Below are positions 1 through 11,531 of a DNA stretch of 64,000 nucleotides, one piece after another (the stretch's first letter is position 1; each line of letters begins with the position of its first letter). Made by a program: the position numbers and the translations under genes. The DNA is taken from NCBI GenBank assembly GCA_029204225.1, contig CM055099.1, forward strand, positions 58,043,982 through 58,107,981. The letters run 5' to 3'. The notes beneath the pieces were generated by a model, which did no database searches, had not been told where the DNA came from, and was given only the letters and a program-made list of their open reading frames with translations. The stretch comes from Diphasiastrum complanatum. Taxonomy: Eukaryota; Streptophyta; Lycopodiopsida; Lycopodiales; Lycopodiaceae.

Positions 1-1
1 A

Positions 2-1945
2 GTCCATATAAGCCGTGATGTTATCTTTGATGAGTCCAAGATGTATGAAGACGAGGATGCTGAGAAGATAGAGACATCCAGTGGGAAAGATGGTATAGTG
101 AGGATACCACCTGATGATGATCCATTCATTGACCTTCCAAGTGATGAACATGAGGATACATCTCAAGATACTACTACTCAACCTCAAGAGACAGGTTGGA
201 GAGGTAGGGACAAACCTTCTGGTGCAAGAAGGATTGAAATTGCAGGTGACAAACGCGAGGAGAAGGATGTACCGTGGGATACATTTTCACCAGGAAGCCG
301 ATCACCTGACAGGAAGCTCCCTAAGTGGTTTGAGAGATTGTTGGAGAGCCACGACATGGATGACTTTCCAGGATTATCTAGCCAAGGAGAGCTACGAAGA
401 TCGACAAGAGAGAAGACACAACCTGAGAGGTATGAAGCAAATTATGCTCTCTTATCTAGTATTATTCAAAGCAAAGAATGTTCGACTTATGGTGAAGCGA
501 AGGATGATGACATTTGGGTCAAGGCCATGAGAGAGGAGATGGAGTCAATTGCTAAGCATAGCACATGGGACTTAGTAGAACCACCAGTTGGCAAGAAACC
601 CATTGGTTGCAAATGGGTATACAGGACTAAGTACCATGCAGATGGAAGTATAGCAAAGCACAAGGCAAGATTGGTGATCAAAGGGTATGCACAAAGCAAA
701 GGCATCGACTATGAGGAGACCTTTGCGCCAGTATGTAAGTGGAATACTCTACGTCTACTTGTTGTTTTAGCTTCATATTTTGGTTGGCCTTTGCATCAGA
801 TGGAAGTGAAATCTGCTTTTCTGAATGGTGAGTTGGAAGAAAAGGTGTTCATGGATCAACCTGAAGGCTTTGTAGAGAACGGACAGGAAAATAAACTATG
901 TCGCTTGAAGAAAGCGATTTGTGCATGGTATAGCAGGATTGATGCCTACTTTCGTTCAAAGGGGATGGTGAGAACACACTCTGATCCAAATCTATATGTC
1001 TTATGCTTTGATGGTATGGTTGCTTTGATTGCTCTTTATTTTGATGACTTAATTATTACGAGAAATAATCAAGAGATAATAGATCTCAGCCTGATGCATT
1101 ATTGCCTTGGAGTAGAGGTGTGGCAAAAAGGACACAAAGTGGGTTTAACACAGGTGAAGTATGTCAAAGAGTTGTTGCACAGGTTTAGGTTGCAGGATTG
1201 CAAACCAGTAAATACTCCTATTGAACCAAGTAAAAAACTTTCTAAGCTTGATGAGTCACAGTCATTTGATGCTACGCTGTATAGGCAGTTAGTAGGGAGC
1301 TTGATTTACCTTACCACGACTAGACTAGATATATGCTATGCTGTTGGCATTGTAAGTCAGTTTATGGCAGCACCTACGAAAACGCATTGGAAGGTAGCTA
1401 AACGCATTTTGCGTTATGTAAAAGGCACTTCAGAGTATGGCTTGATTTACAGGAAGCATGATGGTTTACCTGAGTTGTGTGGCTATGAGGATGCGGATTG
1501 GAGAGGTGACTATGATGATCATAGATCTACCACAGGGTATGTATTCCAGTTTTGTGGTAGTTGTTTTTCTTGGTCTAGTAAGAAGCAAGGTACCATTGCT
1601 CTTTCCACCATAGAGGCAGAGTATAAGGCAATGTGTAGTGCAGCATAGGAAGCTATATGGTTGAGACAAATCTTGGAAGAAGTTGGCATGAAGCAAAAAA
1701 ATCCCACGACTTTACATAGCGACAGCCAGAGTGGCATTCAGCTAGCAAAGAATCCAGTGTTCCATGCGAAAACTAAACACATTGAGATTAAGTATCACTT
1801 TATACGTGAGAGGCTGCTGAGTCGTGAAATTCATGTTGTTCATTGTAGCATAGAAGAACAACTAGCTGATATTTTCACTAAGCCACTTGTTGGAGAAAAG
1901 TTTGATAAGTTTAGATCAAAGCTTTCTGTACTTAAAGTTTGTTGA
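2..1945 (+). pseudogene. Ty1/copia pol fragment: integrase tail, RT and RNase H
   Basis: The frame is open from the left edge (the integrase-tail motif ISRDVIFDE is read at the very start) and ends at 1945. After an acidic linker come RT landmarks: CKWVYRTKY near 608, YEETFAPV near 711, and the catalytic box as YFDD at 1037-1048 instead of the usual YVDD. RNase H follows, with the ADIFTKPL tail near 1867. Three defects are visible. The LYGLKQ block expected after LKKAI (about 902-920) is missing. About 25 residues are missing after the catalytic box, where NNQEIIDL runs straight into LMHYCLG. An in-frame TAG at 1646-1648 splits RNase H, and the same frame continues after it. The polyprotein would make cDNA of a copia retrotransposon; this copy should be dead. 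Gag, protease and the integrase core lie left of the window. Confidence 0.93.
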
Positions 1946-1990
1946 CTTTAAAACTATGTATATGACTGTGTATAAAGTAGACTCTACTTT

Positions 1991-2000
1991 AAGGGAGAGA
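1991..2000 (+). promoter_or_regulatory. Polypurine tract of the left-edge copia
   Basis: A run of A and G (AAGGGAGAGA) lies between the end of pol and the LTR. This is where plus-strand DNA synthesis is primed in LTR retrotransposons. Confidence 0.7.
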
Positions 2001-2273
2001 GTTAGAATTAAAGTAGAATCAATGTGCTACTGTATTGTGGGTCCTATCAGTGGATAAGGATCAGTTGGCCTTGCCACGAGGCAAGTCGACGGGACACGCA
2101 TCCCGCCAATGGCAACCTGGGTCATGCATGGGTTGCCTGAGTGAACAACTATATGTACAGTGTAATTTCGTTTTGAAAAATATAGTTGCTATGTGAGCTT
2201 GTTGTGGAGAGTGTTTTCTGTCTATGTTACTATGTAGCATGATATGTGTTCCTGTGCAAAGCAAATTCTAAGT
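2000..2273 (+). repeat. 3' LTR of the left-edge copia
   Basis: The segment follows the polypurine tract and is bounded by a perfect 8 bp inverted repeat, TTAGAATT at 2002-2009 and AATTCTAA at 2264-2271. The expected outer TG and CA have decayed to AG and GT. The 274 bp length suits a short copia LTR. A GC-richer stretch lies at 2070-2130. No second LTR of this element is in the window. Confidence 0.65.
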
Positions 2274-2503
2274 GATCTATCATCCAGAGGAGGTAATAGA
2301 AAAAGACGAATCCGTGCATTCAAGTAGGTTATAGCTTATTTGGTATTGAATATTGCTTGAACTTTTTGATTCATTCATAATCACTAATTTTGTTATTTAT
2401 TCATTTCAACTTTCTGTTGATTTGTTTATTATATACTACTGTGAATACTATGAGTGTCCTAATTTCTACTGACATTTTCATGAACATCATGTTTGCAATG
2501 TAG

Positions 2504-2769
2504 ATCAGCATTGGTTGTTGAAGACCATTTGGCCGATCAAAATTTCAACTGGAAACTCACTAGGCTCAATCTTGACTTCTAAATCTATGAAATCAATGTT
2601 AAACAATAACATATTGAAAAGGATTAAGGCTTCAGTTAATGATAGCATTATGGATGAAGTTGGAAAAATATTAGACACTACATTGTTTCAGGGGGCATGT
2701 GACTTTTCTAGCATCAGTAGAAAAGCATATGCAACAATGTTTAAGATGATAAAGGAGGCATTTGCACAG
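2504..2769 (+). other. Exon-like orphan reading frame, function unknown
   Basis: A frame opens just after an acceptor-like TGTAG (ends 2503) and remains open past a strong donor-like CAG|GTAAAT at 2767-2773. It encodes about 88 residues rich in Lys, Ser, Met and Ile (for example KAYATMFKMIKEAF) and resembles no transposon domain I know. It sits in AT-rich DNA between a copia LTR and the tandem array. It may be a host exon, a captured exon or chance. The open frame itself runs to 2838. I assign no function. Confidence 0.3.
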
Positions 2770-2827
2770 GTAAATATTAAAAAGTTTCCAATCCCACGAC
2801 TGCACGTCAGGACCCAACGTAGGGACC

Positions 2828-5800
2828 TAGATCTCTAGTGAATGTGGAGACGAAGTCTATTAAATCTAGAAAGTTGTAGATTTTGCACATGATATGTAAG
2901 AATAGTTGCAATTGGCATGTGATATTATGCGTAGTGCTCATGACAAAGCTAAGCACTATGCCGGTTTTAAGAGATCTCCCAAAGATTTTTAAAGTTGATG
3001 ATTGGGTATATCTTAGAATCCCAAAAGATTCTAAGACTATGCATATTGGAAAGCATTATAATTTGTCTACTAGATATTGTTGATCACTTCAGACTATTAA
3101 AAAAATTATTTCTTTAGCTTACGAATTTGATTTGAGGACAAATCGACTGCTCATTCAGTGTTTCATGTAAGCTGACAAAAACTAAGTTTACATGAAGGCG
3201 ATATAGTTGGATCTGATGAGGATCTTACTCATTTGGAAGATTTATCACTTAGTGTATCTTTGGAACTTGAAAGATATCTCAAGATCATAGGTAAACAATT
3301 GAAAAATCATTCTATCTCTGAGTGCTTGATTAGGTGGAAGGGTCAGATTGAGGATGATGATTCGTGGGAAAGAGTTGAAAGCATAAAGTAAATTTGGGCC
3401 TAGTTTTCACTTTTGACGACAAACGTAGTTCAAGGGGGGAAGAATGTTATGTCCATGTACCAAAAAACTCATCAAGATGACACAAAATAAAATTGTTGTC
3501 TGCAGGGGTGGGCAGTACAGCTACCGACCCTCACCAAGTTTGAATCCCAAATCTTCAACCTAAAACTTGATTTGAACTCACCCTCTCAAGACTAGCTTTC
3601 TAGCAACAATGGATAGTCCTTTGATCAATGATTATCCTCTCGTACTTGGCTCTAATACCATGCTGAAAATATAGTACAAAGGACCATAAATGAGCCTACT
3701 TAAAGCTCCAAGAGTGTTTGATTGATTGACACACCTATCCAATGCAAAACTAGTCACCAAATCTTGATCTAGATTAGCAAACTAGGATCTTACAACCAAG
3801 AGCAATCAAATAGAATGATCAAATATGAAAATATGAAGCCTCTAGTACTTTTTAATTGAGTTTGCTTATAGTAGTAGAAAATATTCTCTACTACATGTTA
3901 TAGTTTGTTTATGCTTATGTATGATTTTCAACTTAGATCTCTAGTGAATATGGAGACGAAGTCTATTAAATCTAGAAAGTTGTAGATTTCCCACATGATA
4001 TGTAATAATTGTTGCAATTGGCATGTGATATTATGCATAGTGCTCAGGACAGAACTAAGCACTATGCCGATTTTAAGAGATCTCCCAAAGATTTTTAATG
4101 GTGATGATTGGGTATATCTTAGAAAATCCAAAAGGTTCTAGGACTATGCATACTGGAAAGCATTATAATTTGTCTACTAGATATTGTAGATCACTTTAGA
4201 CTATTTAAAAAATTATTTCTTTAGCTTATGAATTTGATTTGAGGACAAGTCAACTGCTCATTCAGTGTTTCATGTAAGCTGACATAAACTAGGTTTACAT
4301 GAAGGTGATATAGTTGGATCTGATGAGGATCTTACCCATTTGGAGGATTTTCCACTTAGTGTATCTTTGGAACTTGAAAGAGTACTCAAGATCATGGGTA
4401 AATAATCGAAAAATCATTCTATCTCTGAGTGCTTGATTAGGTGGAAGGTTCGGATTGAGGATGATGATTCGTGGGAGAGAGTTGAAAGCATAAAGAAGAT
4501 CTGGGCCTAGTTTTCACATTTGACGACAAATGTAGCTCAAGGGGGGAAGAATGTTATGTCCATGTACCAAAAAACTCATCAAGATGACACAAAATAAAAC
4601 TGTTGTCTACAGGTGTGGGCAGTACAACTACTGACCCTCACCAAGTTTGAATCCCAAATCTTCAATCTAAAACTTGAGTTGAACTCACCCTCTCAAGACT
4701 AGCTTTCTAGCAACAATGGATAGTCCTTTGATCAATGATTATCCTTTTGTACTTGGCTCTAATACCATGCTGAAAATATAGTACAAACGACCATAAAGGA
4801 GCCTACTTAAAGCTCCAAGAGTGATTGATTGATTGACACACCTATCCAATGCAAAACTAGTCACCAAATCTTGATCTAGATTAGCAAATTAGGATCTTAC
4901 AACCAAGAGCAATCAAATAGAATGATCAAATAGGAAAATTTGAAGCCTCCAGTACTTTTTAATTGACTTTGCTTATAGTAGCAGAAAATATTCTCCACTA
5001 CATGTTATAGTTCGTTTATACTTATGTATGATTTTCAACCTAGATCTCTAGTGAATGTGGAGATGAAGTCTATTAAATCTAGAAAGTTGTAAATTTCCCA
5101 CATGATATGTAAGAATTGTTGCAATTGGCATGTGATATTATGCGTAGTTCTCAGGACAAAACTAAGCACTATGCTGATTTTAAGAGATATCCCAAAGATT
5201 TTTTATGGTGATGATTGGGTATATCTTAGAAAATCCAAAAGGTTCAAGGACTATGCGTACTGGAAAGTATCATAACTTGTCTACTAGATATTGTAGATCA
5301 CTTCAGACTATTAAGAAAAATATTTATTTATCTTATGAATTTGATTTCAGGACAAGTCGACTGCTCATTCAGTGTTTCATGTAAGCTGACAAAAACTAAG
5401 TTTACATAAAGGCGATATAGTTGGATCTGATGAGGATCTTACTCATTTGGAAGATTTATCACTTAGTGTATCTTTGGAACTTGAAAGATATCTCAAGATC
5501 ATACGTAAACAATTGAGAAATCATTCTATCTCTGAGTGCTTGATTAGGTGGAAAGGTCGGATTGAGGATGATGATTTGTGGGAAAGAGTTGAAAGCATAA
5601 AGTAAATTTGGGCCTAGTTTTCACTTTTGACGACAAACGTAGTTCAAGGGGGGAAGAATGTTATGTCCATATACCAAAAAACTCATCAAGATGACACAAA
5701 ATAAAATTGTTGTCTGCAGGTGTGGGCAGTACAGCTACCGACCCTCACCAAGTTTGAATCCCAAATCTTCAACCTAAAACTTGATTTGAACTCACCCTCT

Positions 5801-6061
5801 CAAGACTAGCTTTCTAGCAACAATGGATAGTCCTTTGATCAATGATTATCCTCTTGTACTTGGCTCTAATACCATGCTGAAAATATAGTACAAAGGACCA
5901 TAAATGAGCCTACTTAAAGCTCCAAGAGTGATTGATTGATTGACACACCTATCCAATGCAAAACTAGTCACCAAATCTTGATCTAGATTAGCAAACTAGG
6001 ATCTTACAACCAAGAGCAATCAAATAGAATGATCAAATATGAAAATATGAAGCCTCCAGTA
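2828..6061. repeat. Three tandem copies of a ~1.1 kb chimeric gypsy/copia unit
   Basis: Units begin at 2828, 3934 and 5041, each at TAGATCTCTAGTGAAT, so the period is 1106-1107 bp. Each unit has, in order: a plus-strand gypsy integrase C-terminus, a polypurine tract (AAGGGGGGAAGAA at 3433 in unit 1), an LTR start TGTTATGTCC (3445), then in reverse orientation the leader end, primer site and LTR end of Copia-B (TGCTGAAAAT at 3661). Units 1 and 2 end with an extra ~87 bp (from about 3847 to 3933) that unit 3 lacks; unit 3 runs instead into the rest of the copia LTR near 6061. Units differ by only a few bases per 60. One chimeric junction was therefore formed first and then multiplied. Confidence 0.9.
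2830..3391 (+). pseudogene. Gypsy integrase C-terminus with chromodomain-like tail (unit 1 of 3)
   Basis: Degenerate gypsy integrase C-terminal sequence: the motif FKVDDWVYLRIPKDSKT is read near 2988-3040, then KHYNLSTRYC. A second frame gives ECLIRWKGQIEDDDSWE near 3320-3370, matching the chromodomain-like end of many plant Ty3/gypsy polyproteins. Frameshifts and stops separate the parts. Parallel relics lie at about 3936-4500 and 5043-5605 in units 2 and 3. The polypurine tract and LTR start follow directly, as expected for the 3' end of such an element. Confidence 0.75.
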
Positions 6062-6542
6062 TGGCCTAATATCATAGAATTATAGTAATAAGGTTTGAAT
6101 GCAATACAAACACAAAAACACAAGACAAATAGAGAAGAAGCTCAAGATTGCCACTTTGCTCTAAAACATTCTAAGAAATTACTATGAGAGATGGATTGTA
6201 TATACAAAAGGCTCTTCCCCACCTCAATTTAAGTGAAAATACATCATGTAATATGGAAGAGGATTGACCATTTTTGTCCTAATTTGTTAATCTTACCTAA
6301 TCCTAGAGTTTTGCCAAGTTGGTGACTAGGTTGGTTATCCACCTCCATGATTCAAGGAATTTGGTCCTATAATTTAGGAATTATGACCAAACAAACCTAA
6401 CTAACCATATGAATGACATCTAACCTATCTAAGGTAGCCTACACATGTGGGAACATGGAATCACAAATGTGGGACCCACCTATGTGCAATCTAGATGGTT
6501 TTGATCAAGCTAGATTTGCCAATTTTTGGCAAATTTCTCACA
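5875..6542 (-). repeat. Copia-B LTR (minus strand) with primer site
   Basis: On the minus strand the LTR reads TGTGAGAAATTTG...TTTTCAGCA and is followed by TGGTATTAGAGCC (plus 5862-5874), a one-mismatch form of the initiator-Met tRNA primer site. This makes it the 5' LTR of a minus-strand element, 668 bp long. Its primer-site end is the part copied three times in the tandem array. Its upstream edge at 6542 abuts a copia RT relic. Confidence 0.75.
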
Positions 6543-6555
6543 CTCAAAAGGCAAT

Positions 6556-6618
6556 GAGCATATGGTGTGCAAACTCTATAAAGCATTGTATGGATTGAAA
6601 CAATCACCAAGAGCATGT
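6556..6618 (+). pseudogene. Short copia RT relic
   Basis: About 20 codons read VCKLYKALYGLKQSPRA, the conserved copia RT motif, directly right of the Copia-B LTR. The match stops at 6618. It is probably the remnant of the element into which Copia-B inserted. Confidence 0.6.
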
Positions 6619-6844
6619 CTACCTTGCACCGTTAGTTGAAGAATTGGAGCTATTATGGAAGGGTGTCCAAGCGTATGACATCTCACGTCCAATACAAGAC
6701 AACAACTTTTTGTTGTGTGCAATTCTAATCTGGACAATGCATGACTATCCAGGATTGGGTGATTGTTCAAGTGATTAGAATATGAGATCGTCTGTATTTT
6801 CTATATATTTATTTTTTCTACATTTTATGCTATTGCATATTTAT

Positions 6845-7230
6845 TTTACCTTTGAATTCGATAAAGGCATATGATGACAGGTGTAGATGGATGTGTGACA
6901 AGGAGATTCGTGAGATAGATGTGGAGAAAAAACATGAAGATATAGTAGAGGCTCTATGTATTCTTGGGGGAAATGATTCTGAAACTGTAGCATTTGTTGT
7001 AATCCATTCATCACTTTCAAAACTAGATAATGGAATTGGTACTATTTGTCCAAAATTTCCTTTTGTATCAGGAATGTACATTGATTCATAAAAAAAGATC
7101 CCACTATCAGCTAGATCTTTTGTAGTTCTACCTCGCTATTGCGGCTGTCCAATATCAGTGTGAATAACATCTAACACACTTGCTAAAGATCCACTCTGTT
7201 CCCATTCATTTATGTTGGATGGATATAAAT
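6845..7230 (-). pseudogene. Exon relic of an unidentified host gene (copy 1)
   Basis: On the minus strand an acceptor TTTTCTCTTGCAG (AG at 7232-7231) is followed by a frame containing SVLDVIHTDIG, FFYESMYIPDTKGNF and PLSSFESDEW. One in-frame TAG lies at 7138-7136. A second copy of the same segment, including the flanking intron, lies at 24964-25265 without that stop. Because intron sequence is shared, this is a DNA duplication and not a processed retrocopy. A plus-strand frame (6852-7091) is also open here, so the coding strand rests mainly on the splice site and the shared frame. I do not recognise the gene. Confidence 0.45.
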
Positions 7231-7308
7231 CTGCAAGAGAAAAATGATCAGATTGGGAAGTTTACTATTAGATATTTATGAATGACAAAAATCTAAGTAT
7301 CAAAAATA

Positions 7309-7551
7309 TCAAAACTCATAGTTGTTTTTTTTGTGATCCTGACGGCTGAAATCCAAAATTCTGGCCTTCCAATAAGATCGAAATGATAGTTTTGACCTTT
7401 TGCTTTTTCGTAATGCTCCTCTTGATGATGGATGCATCAAAACCCAAGAGTTTTTTGAATATTTTCTTGGCACCCATAATCCATTATCATCTGTCTCATT
7501 AAATAGAATCTCAGAGTCGATTGAGGAGCACGGCTTTCTTAATGGTGCCAT
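7309..7551 (-). other. Unidentified minus-strand frame, distantly like 19683-19910
   Basis: An 80-codon frame contains VLMHPSS and, farther on, a SYWKARILDF segment. The frame at 19683-19910 has VVMHPS and RSFWKGGILDF in the same order. The shared order suggests two old members of one repeat or gene family. I do not recognise it. The flanking DNA from 7552 to 7981 is AT-rich and shows no gene. Confidence 0.3.
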
Positions 7552-7989
7552 TCATAATGTGCATGCAAAAATATGAAACACTGAACTATGAATCTGAAAA
7601 TTTGCGTAGACAAAAAGCCTTGAATCTGAAAAAATGTGTTGGCATAAATTTGAAACACTGACCTATTTGGCGCCATGAATTAGCTCTGGTTAACCCTATT
7701 AACCATGATTTGATAATGCATATACATTAGTGGTACATCGATTTTCTCATCTCAACCATCTATCATATTCATTTTCAATATTTTTGGGTCTTTTCAGGCC
7801 AATAATGAGCTGGAAGGGCAGGCCTCATCAACCAATAGCATTTCCACATGCTGCCCGACGAAACAGCAATATATTTTAAAAGTTTTTATTTTATTTATAT
7901 TTGAAAAATTTTACGTTACGTAGAACCCGGTCTACATGGCAACGAAAATAAGAAAAAAAATAAAAAAGCTTCAAAGGCATCTTCGGGCT

Positions 7990-9352
7990 CTAAGTTTCTC
8001 TAATGGGCAATTTTTCACACTCCTCAAATCTAGCCTTGGAAACAACAATACTTTTATCAATCACTCCAATTGAAGATCTAAGCTTGACAAATGAATCTTT
8101 AGGTAAAGATTTAGTAAACAAATTAGCCAAGCAACTTGATGATGACACGTGTTGGAGCTTGATCTCTTTGGCTTGCACTTTCTCCCTCACTAAATGATGA
8201 GCAATTTTGATGTGTTTGCTTCTTGCATGGAATGTAGGATTAGTAGAAAGTGATTGGGCTGATTGCTTGTCACAATAGATGATATGGATCTCCTTCTCCA
8301 TGACATGAAGCTCCACCAATATCCTTTTGAGCCAGAAGACCTCCTTGCATGTTGATGTCAAGGCCTTGTACTCGGATTCTGTGGAAGATCAGGAGATGGT
8401 ATCTTGCTTTTTGGAAAGCCATGATACTACTCCATTACATAAAAACATGGCAAAGGCACTTGTTGATTTCCTATCCACTTTGTCACCTACAAAATCTGAG
8501 TCACTATAGGCTCTTAAGCCAAGATTAGTCCCTCTATACAAAATGCCAAAAATTTTAGTAGATGAAATGTATCTAAGAACTCTTTTGGCCATCTTCCAAT
8601 GTGAAACTAGAGGACTTTGCATGAATTGGCTTAGCTTTCTAACACTATAACTAAGATCTGGTCTAGTTATAGTTAAATAAATCAAGGAGCCAATAAGCCT
8701 TCTATATAATGTGATGTCCTCAAAGGATGCTTCATCACCATCAATAGATGCTTTTACATATTGCTCCATTGGTGTCTCAATGCCTTTACAGTTCTTCATT
8801 TCAAATCTATCTAGGATGGATGTAGCATATTTATATTGACAAATAAAGCTAAAATCACATCCTCTAATAACCTCTATTCCAAGAATGAAGCTTAATAGAC
8901 CGAGATCTGCCGTCTTAAACTCTTTTGCCAAGCAATCTTCACATCTTTAATTCCATCTAGATCACTACCACTCAAGATAATGTCATCTACATACAAAACA
9001 AAAATAATGATCTTGTCATCATGATATGTACAATGATGGATCATAAGCACTCATTACAAAATTGATGGAAATGAAAAAAGAGTTTAGCCTAGAGTACCAT
9101 GCTCTAGGTGCTTATTTGAGCCCATAAAGACTTTTTTTCAAGAAACACACCTTTCCTTCATGCTTTGCCTTGATGAAGCCCTCGGGTTGCCTCATGTAGA
9201 TCTCTTCCTCCAAATAACCATTGAGGTGTGAAATCAAGTTGGAATAGCTCTCAATCGAAGGTTGTAGCAAGATTAATGATCAACCTGATAGTAACAAGCT
9301 TAGCCACAGGAGCAAAAGTCTCATCATAATCAATGCCTTTGGTTTGTCAGAA
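7990..9352 (-). pseudogene. Copia-B RT (C-terminal part) and RNase H
   Basis: The catalytic YVDD is read at 8993-8982, and an RT frame from 8931 includes DLGLLSFILGIEV, LIGSLIYLTITRPDLSYSV and KRVLRYISSTK. A stop at 8391-8389 breaks the frame just before TESEYKAL. The same frame continues as RNase H (8361-7990) with IIYCD, FHARSKHI and NLFTKSLPKDS, ending with a basic tail. The stretch 9352-8932 holds the rest of RT (for example MRQPEGFIKAKHEGKV and LYGLKQAP-like remains) in broken frames. A homologous RNase H piece lies at 63246-63400. Confidence 0.88.
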
Positions 9353-10726
9353 TCATTTTGCTACAAGCCTAGATTTATGCTTACTTATTGATCCATCTTG
9401 ATTATACTTCAATCTAAATACCCACTTGCAATCAAGAAGTTTCTTCCCTTGAGGAAGATCCACAAGATTCCAAGTATGATTCTCAATGAGAGCATCATAC
9501 TCTACTTGCATAGCATCCATCCAACTTTTAGATTTACAAGCATCTTCATAGCATGTTGGCTCATCTAACATTGAAGTAAGAAATGTGTAAAATGTGAAAG
9601 ATGATGAGCCTTCCCTTTGATCACCTTGACCATCATAGGTAAGCCTCAATGGCTCGGTCCTTGTCCTTGTGGATCTCCTGGGAATTCTCGGAGTTCTTGC
9701 ATCTTGAGGTGGATCCTCAAGTTCTTCTTCATTTGGAAGCACCTCCTCCATCCTAGCATGATCCTTGTCATCAAGATGATTAGTAGCATTATCATCCAAA
9801 TCACAAGAATGTCCTTCATTAAAAATAACATCCCTACTCACTATCACCTTGCTAGTGGTAGGATTGAAGACTCTATATCCTTTGTTGTTCTCACCATATC
9901 CCACAAAGATGCCTTTGATGGAGGTTGCATCATCCTTCTTCCTTGTATCCAAGGATTGGTGTACATAGCAAGTGGATCCAAACACTTTGAGATCCTTGAG
10001 ATTGGGCTTCTCTCCAAATAGAGCTTCACATGGTGTGATTCCTCCAATGGCTTGATTAGGCAATCTATTGCACAAATAATTAGCACAGGTTATTGCCTCA
10101 CCCAAAAATGGTTTGGATAGAGAAGCATCTAGCCTTAAGGCCTTAGCACACTCACAAAGAGATCTATTTCTCCTCTCACTCACTCCATTTTGTTGAGGGG
10201 TGTATGGACATGACAACTCCCTCTTTATGCCACTAGAACTACAAAAGTCAATCAACTTATTGGAGATATATTCTCCTCCATTATCACTCCTTAATACCTT
10301 AATCTTGGTACTAAGTTGATTTTCTACCAAAGTCTTGAACTTTACAAAAGAATCAAACACCATTGATTTGCTAGACAAGAGGTACATCAAACAATATCTA
10401 GAATAGTCATCAATGAAGATTACATAATACTTGGCACCACCATTAGACTCATGTGAAAAGCTATGAACATCTGAATGGATGAGTTCAAGAGGAGAGCTTG
10501 ATCTTGATGTAGATCTTGAGAAGTGTAGTTTCTGAGCCTTTGAGAGGCTGCATGCTTCACATATCTTCCCACACTTTGACAAATGCTTGGGGAGCCCAAC
10601 TGCAAGCTCCTTTGCACACATAGATTCCATGGATTTGAAGTTGGGGTGGCCCAACCTTTTGTGCCATAGTTCCACCTTTGATAACTCCATCTTTGTTAAC
10701 ACTCTCCATTGCAATATTAGCATCAA
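9353..10726 (-). pseudogene. Copia-B integrase and start of RT
   Basis: This is the longest open piece of Copia-B, 457 codons. It has the GAG-pre-integrase zinc motif (LWHKRLGH ... CEACSLSK), then the DDE integrase triad in context: HSDV, RSDNGGEY and GVSERRN. The chromosome-joining core is followed by CEALFGEKPNLKDLKVFG and the C-terminal GIFVGYGENNKGYRVFNP. An acidic linker leads to the RT start (CKWVFRLKYNQDGSISKHKSRLV). It ends at a stop, and RT resumes in other frames. All three catalytic acids look intact, so the domain decayed late relative to RT. Confidence 0.93.
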
Positions 10727-10895
10727 GCTTAAACAATCTACCTTGCTTAAAGCCTTTGGCTATACATTCATCATTTCGAAGGATGGAACAAACTCCATGC
10801 TTAAATTGTACATCAAGGCCATTATCCATTAATTGGCCAACACTAAGCAAATTCTTGGTTAACTTAGGAACATAAAGAACATGTGAAAGATTCAA
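10557..10895 (-). pseudogene. Copia-B protease tail and pre-integrase segment
   Basis: The frame has LSHVLYVPKLTKNLLSVGQL, the segment between protease and integrase in copia polyproteins, then LFKLDAN. It overlaps the integrase frame with a shift. The first codons (10895-10882) lie in the inserted Copia-A LTR, which marks the insertion point in Copia-B at 10881/10882. Confidence 0.85.
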
Positions 10896-11531
10896 CTAGT
10901 TTCATCACATTTTGCAATATTTCCATATTTGGCATATTGAGGCCAAAACTTGTTTTAGACTTAGAGGTTGACTTTTCAAAGTTCATTAGTCTAAATTTTA
11001 TTTGAATAAACACTTTTTGAAAGTGTGGGAAAGATAGAATGCGAGTTTGAGTAGATTCAATTTGAATAAGTTGGGTACATTGAATCTAGACCCAAAATTG
11101 GTAGGGTTAGCATTTTGGTGGGAAAGCCAAGTGGCCAAATAGGGTTTGGACCTACTATAAAAGGATGTAACTCATGGAGAGAGTCATCTTCTCTCTTCTC
11201 TATCTCATTTCATGCTTATACATGGTTCTCTTGGGTTCTACTATCCATTGGTGCACTATCTTGGTGATTGCTTGCAATTCTATGTGTAGAATGATCTATA
11301 TTTGCTATTTTTGAATCCACACGTGTGAAATACATTAGCTTGCTGGTTTTGTACGGACAGCAACAGTACATAATCATTTCATTCAAGTTTGATCAAGTTC
11401 TATTAGTGTTTGCATCTCAAATTGTGTGTAGATGCTGATTTTTCTACATTGGTGAAATTGGTAGTGTATTTCTCTTTCTAACCAAAGATCATTCAAGTAG
11501 ATTGGATCTTAAGGATCTGAAATCTTTCACA
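10882..11531 (+). repeat. 5' LTR of Copia-A
   Basis: The 650 bp LTR begins TGTGAAAGATT and ends AATCTTTCACA, a perfect 11 bp inverted repeat. A TATA box TATAAAAGG lies at 11156-11164, followed by TGTAACTC and a CT-rich stretch, as expected for the retrotransposon promoter. The primer site TGGTATCAGAGC follows at 11532-11543. The same promoter context recurs at 51879 and 56664. Confidence 0.93.
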
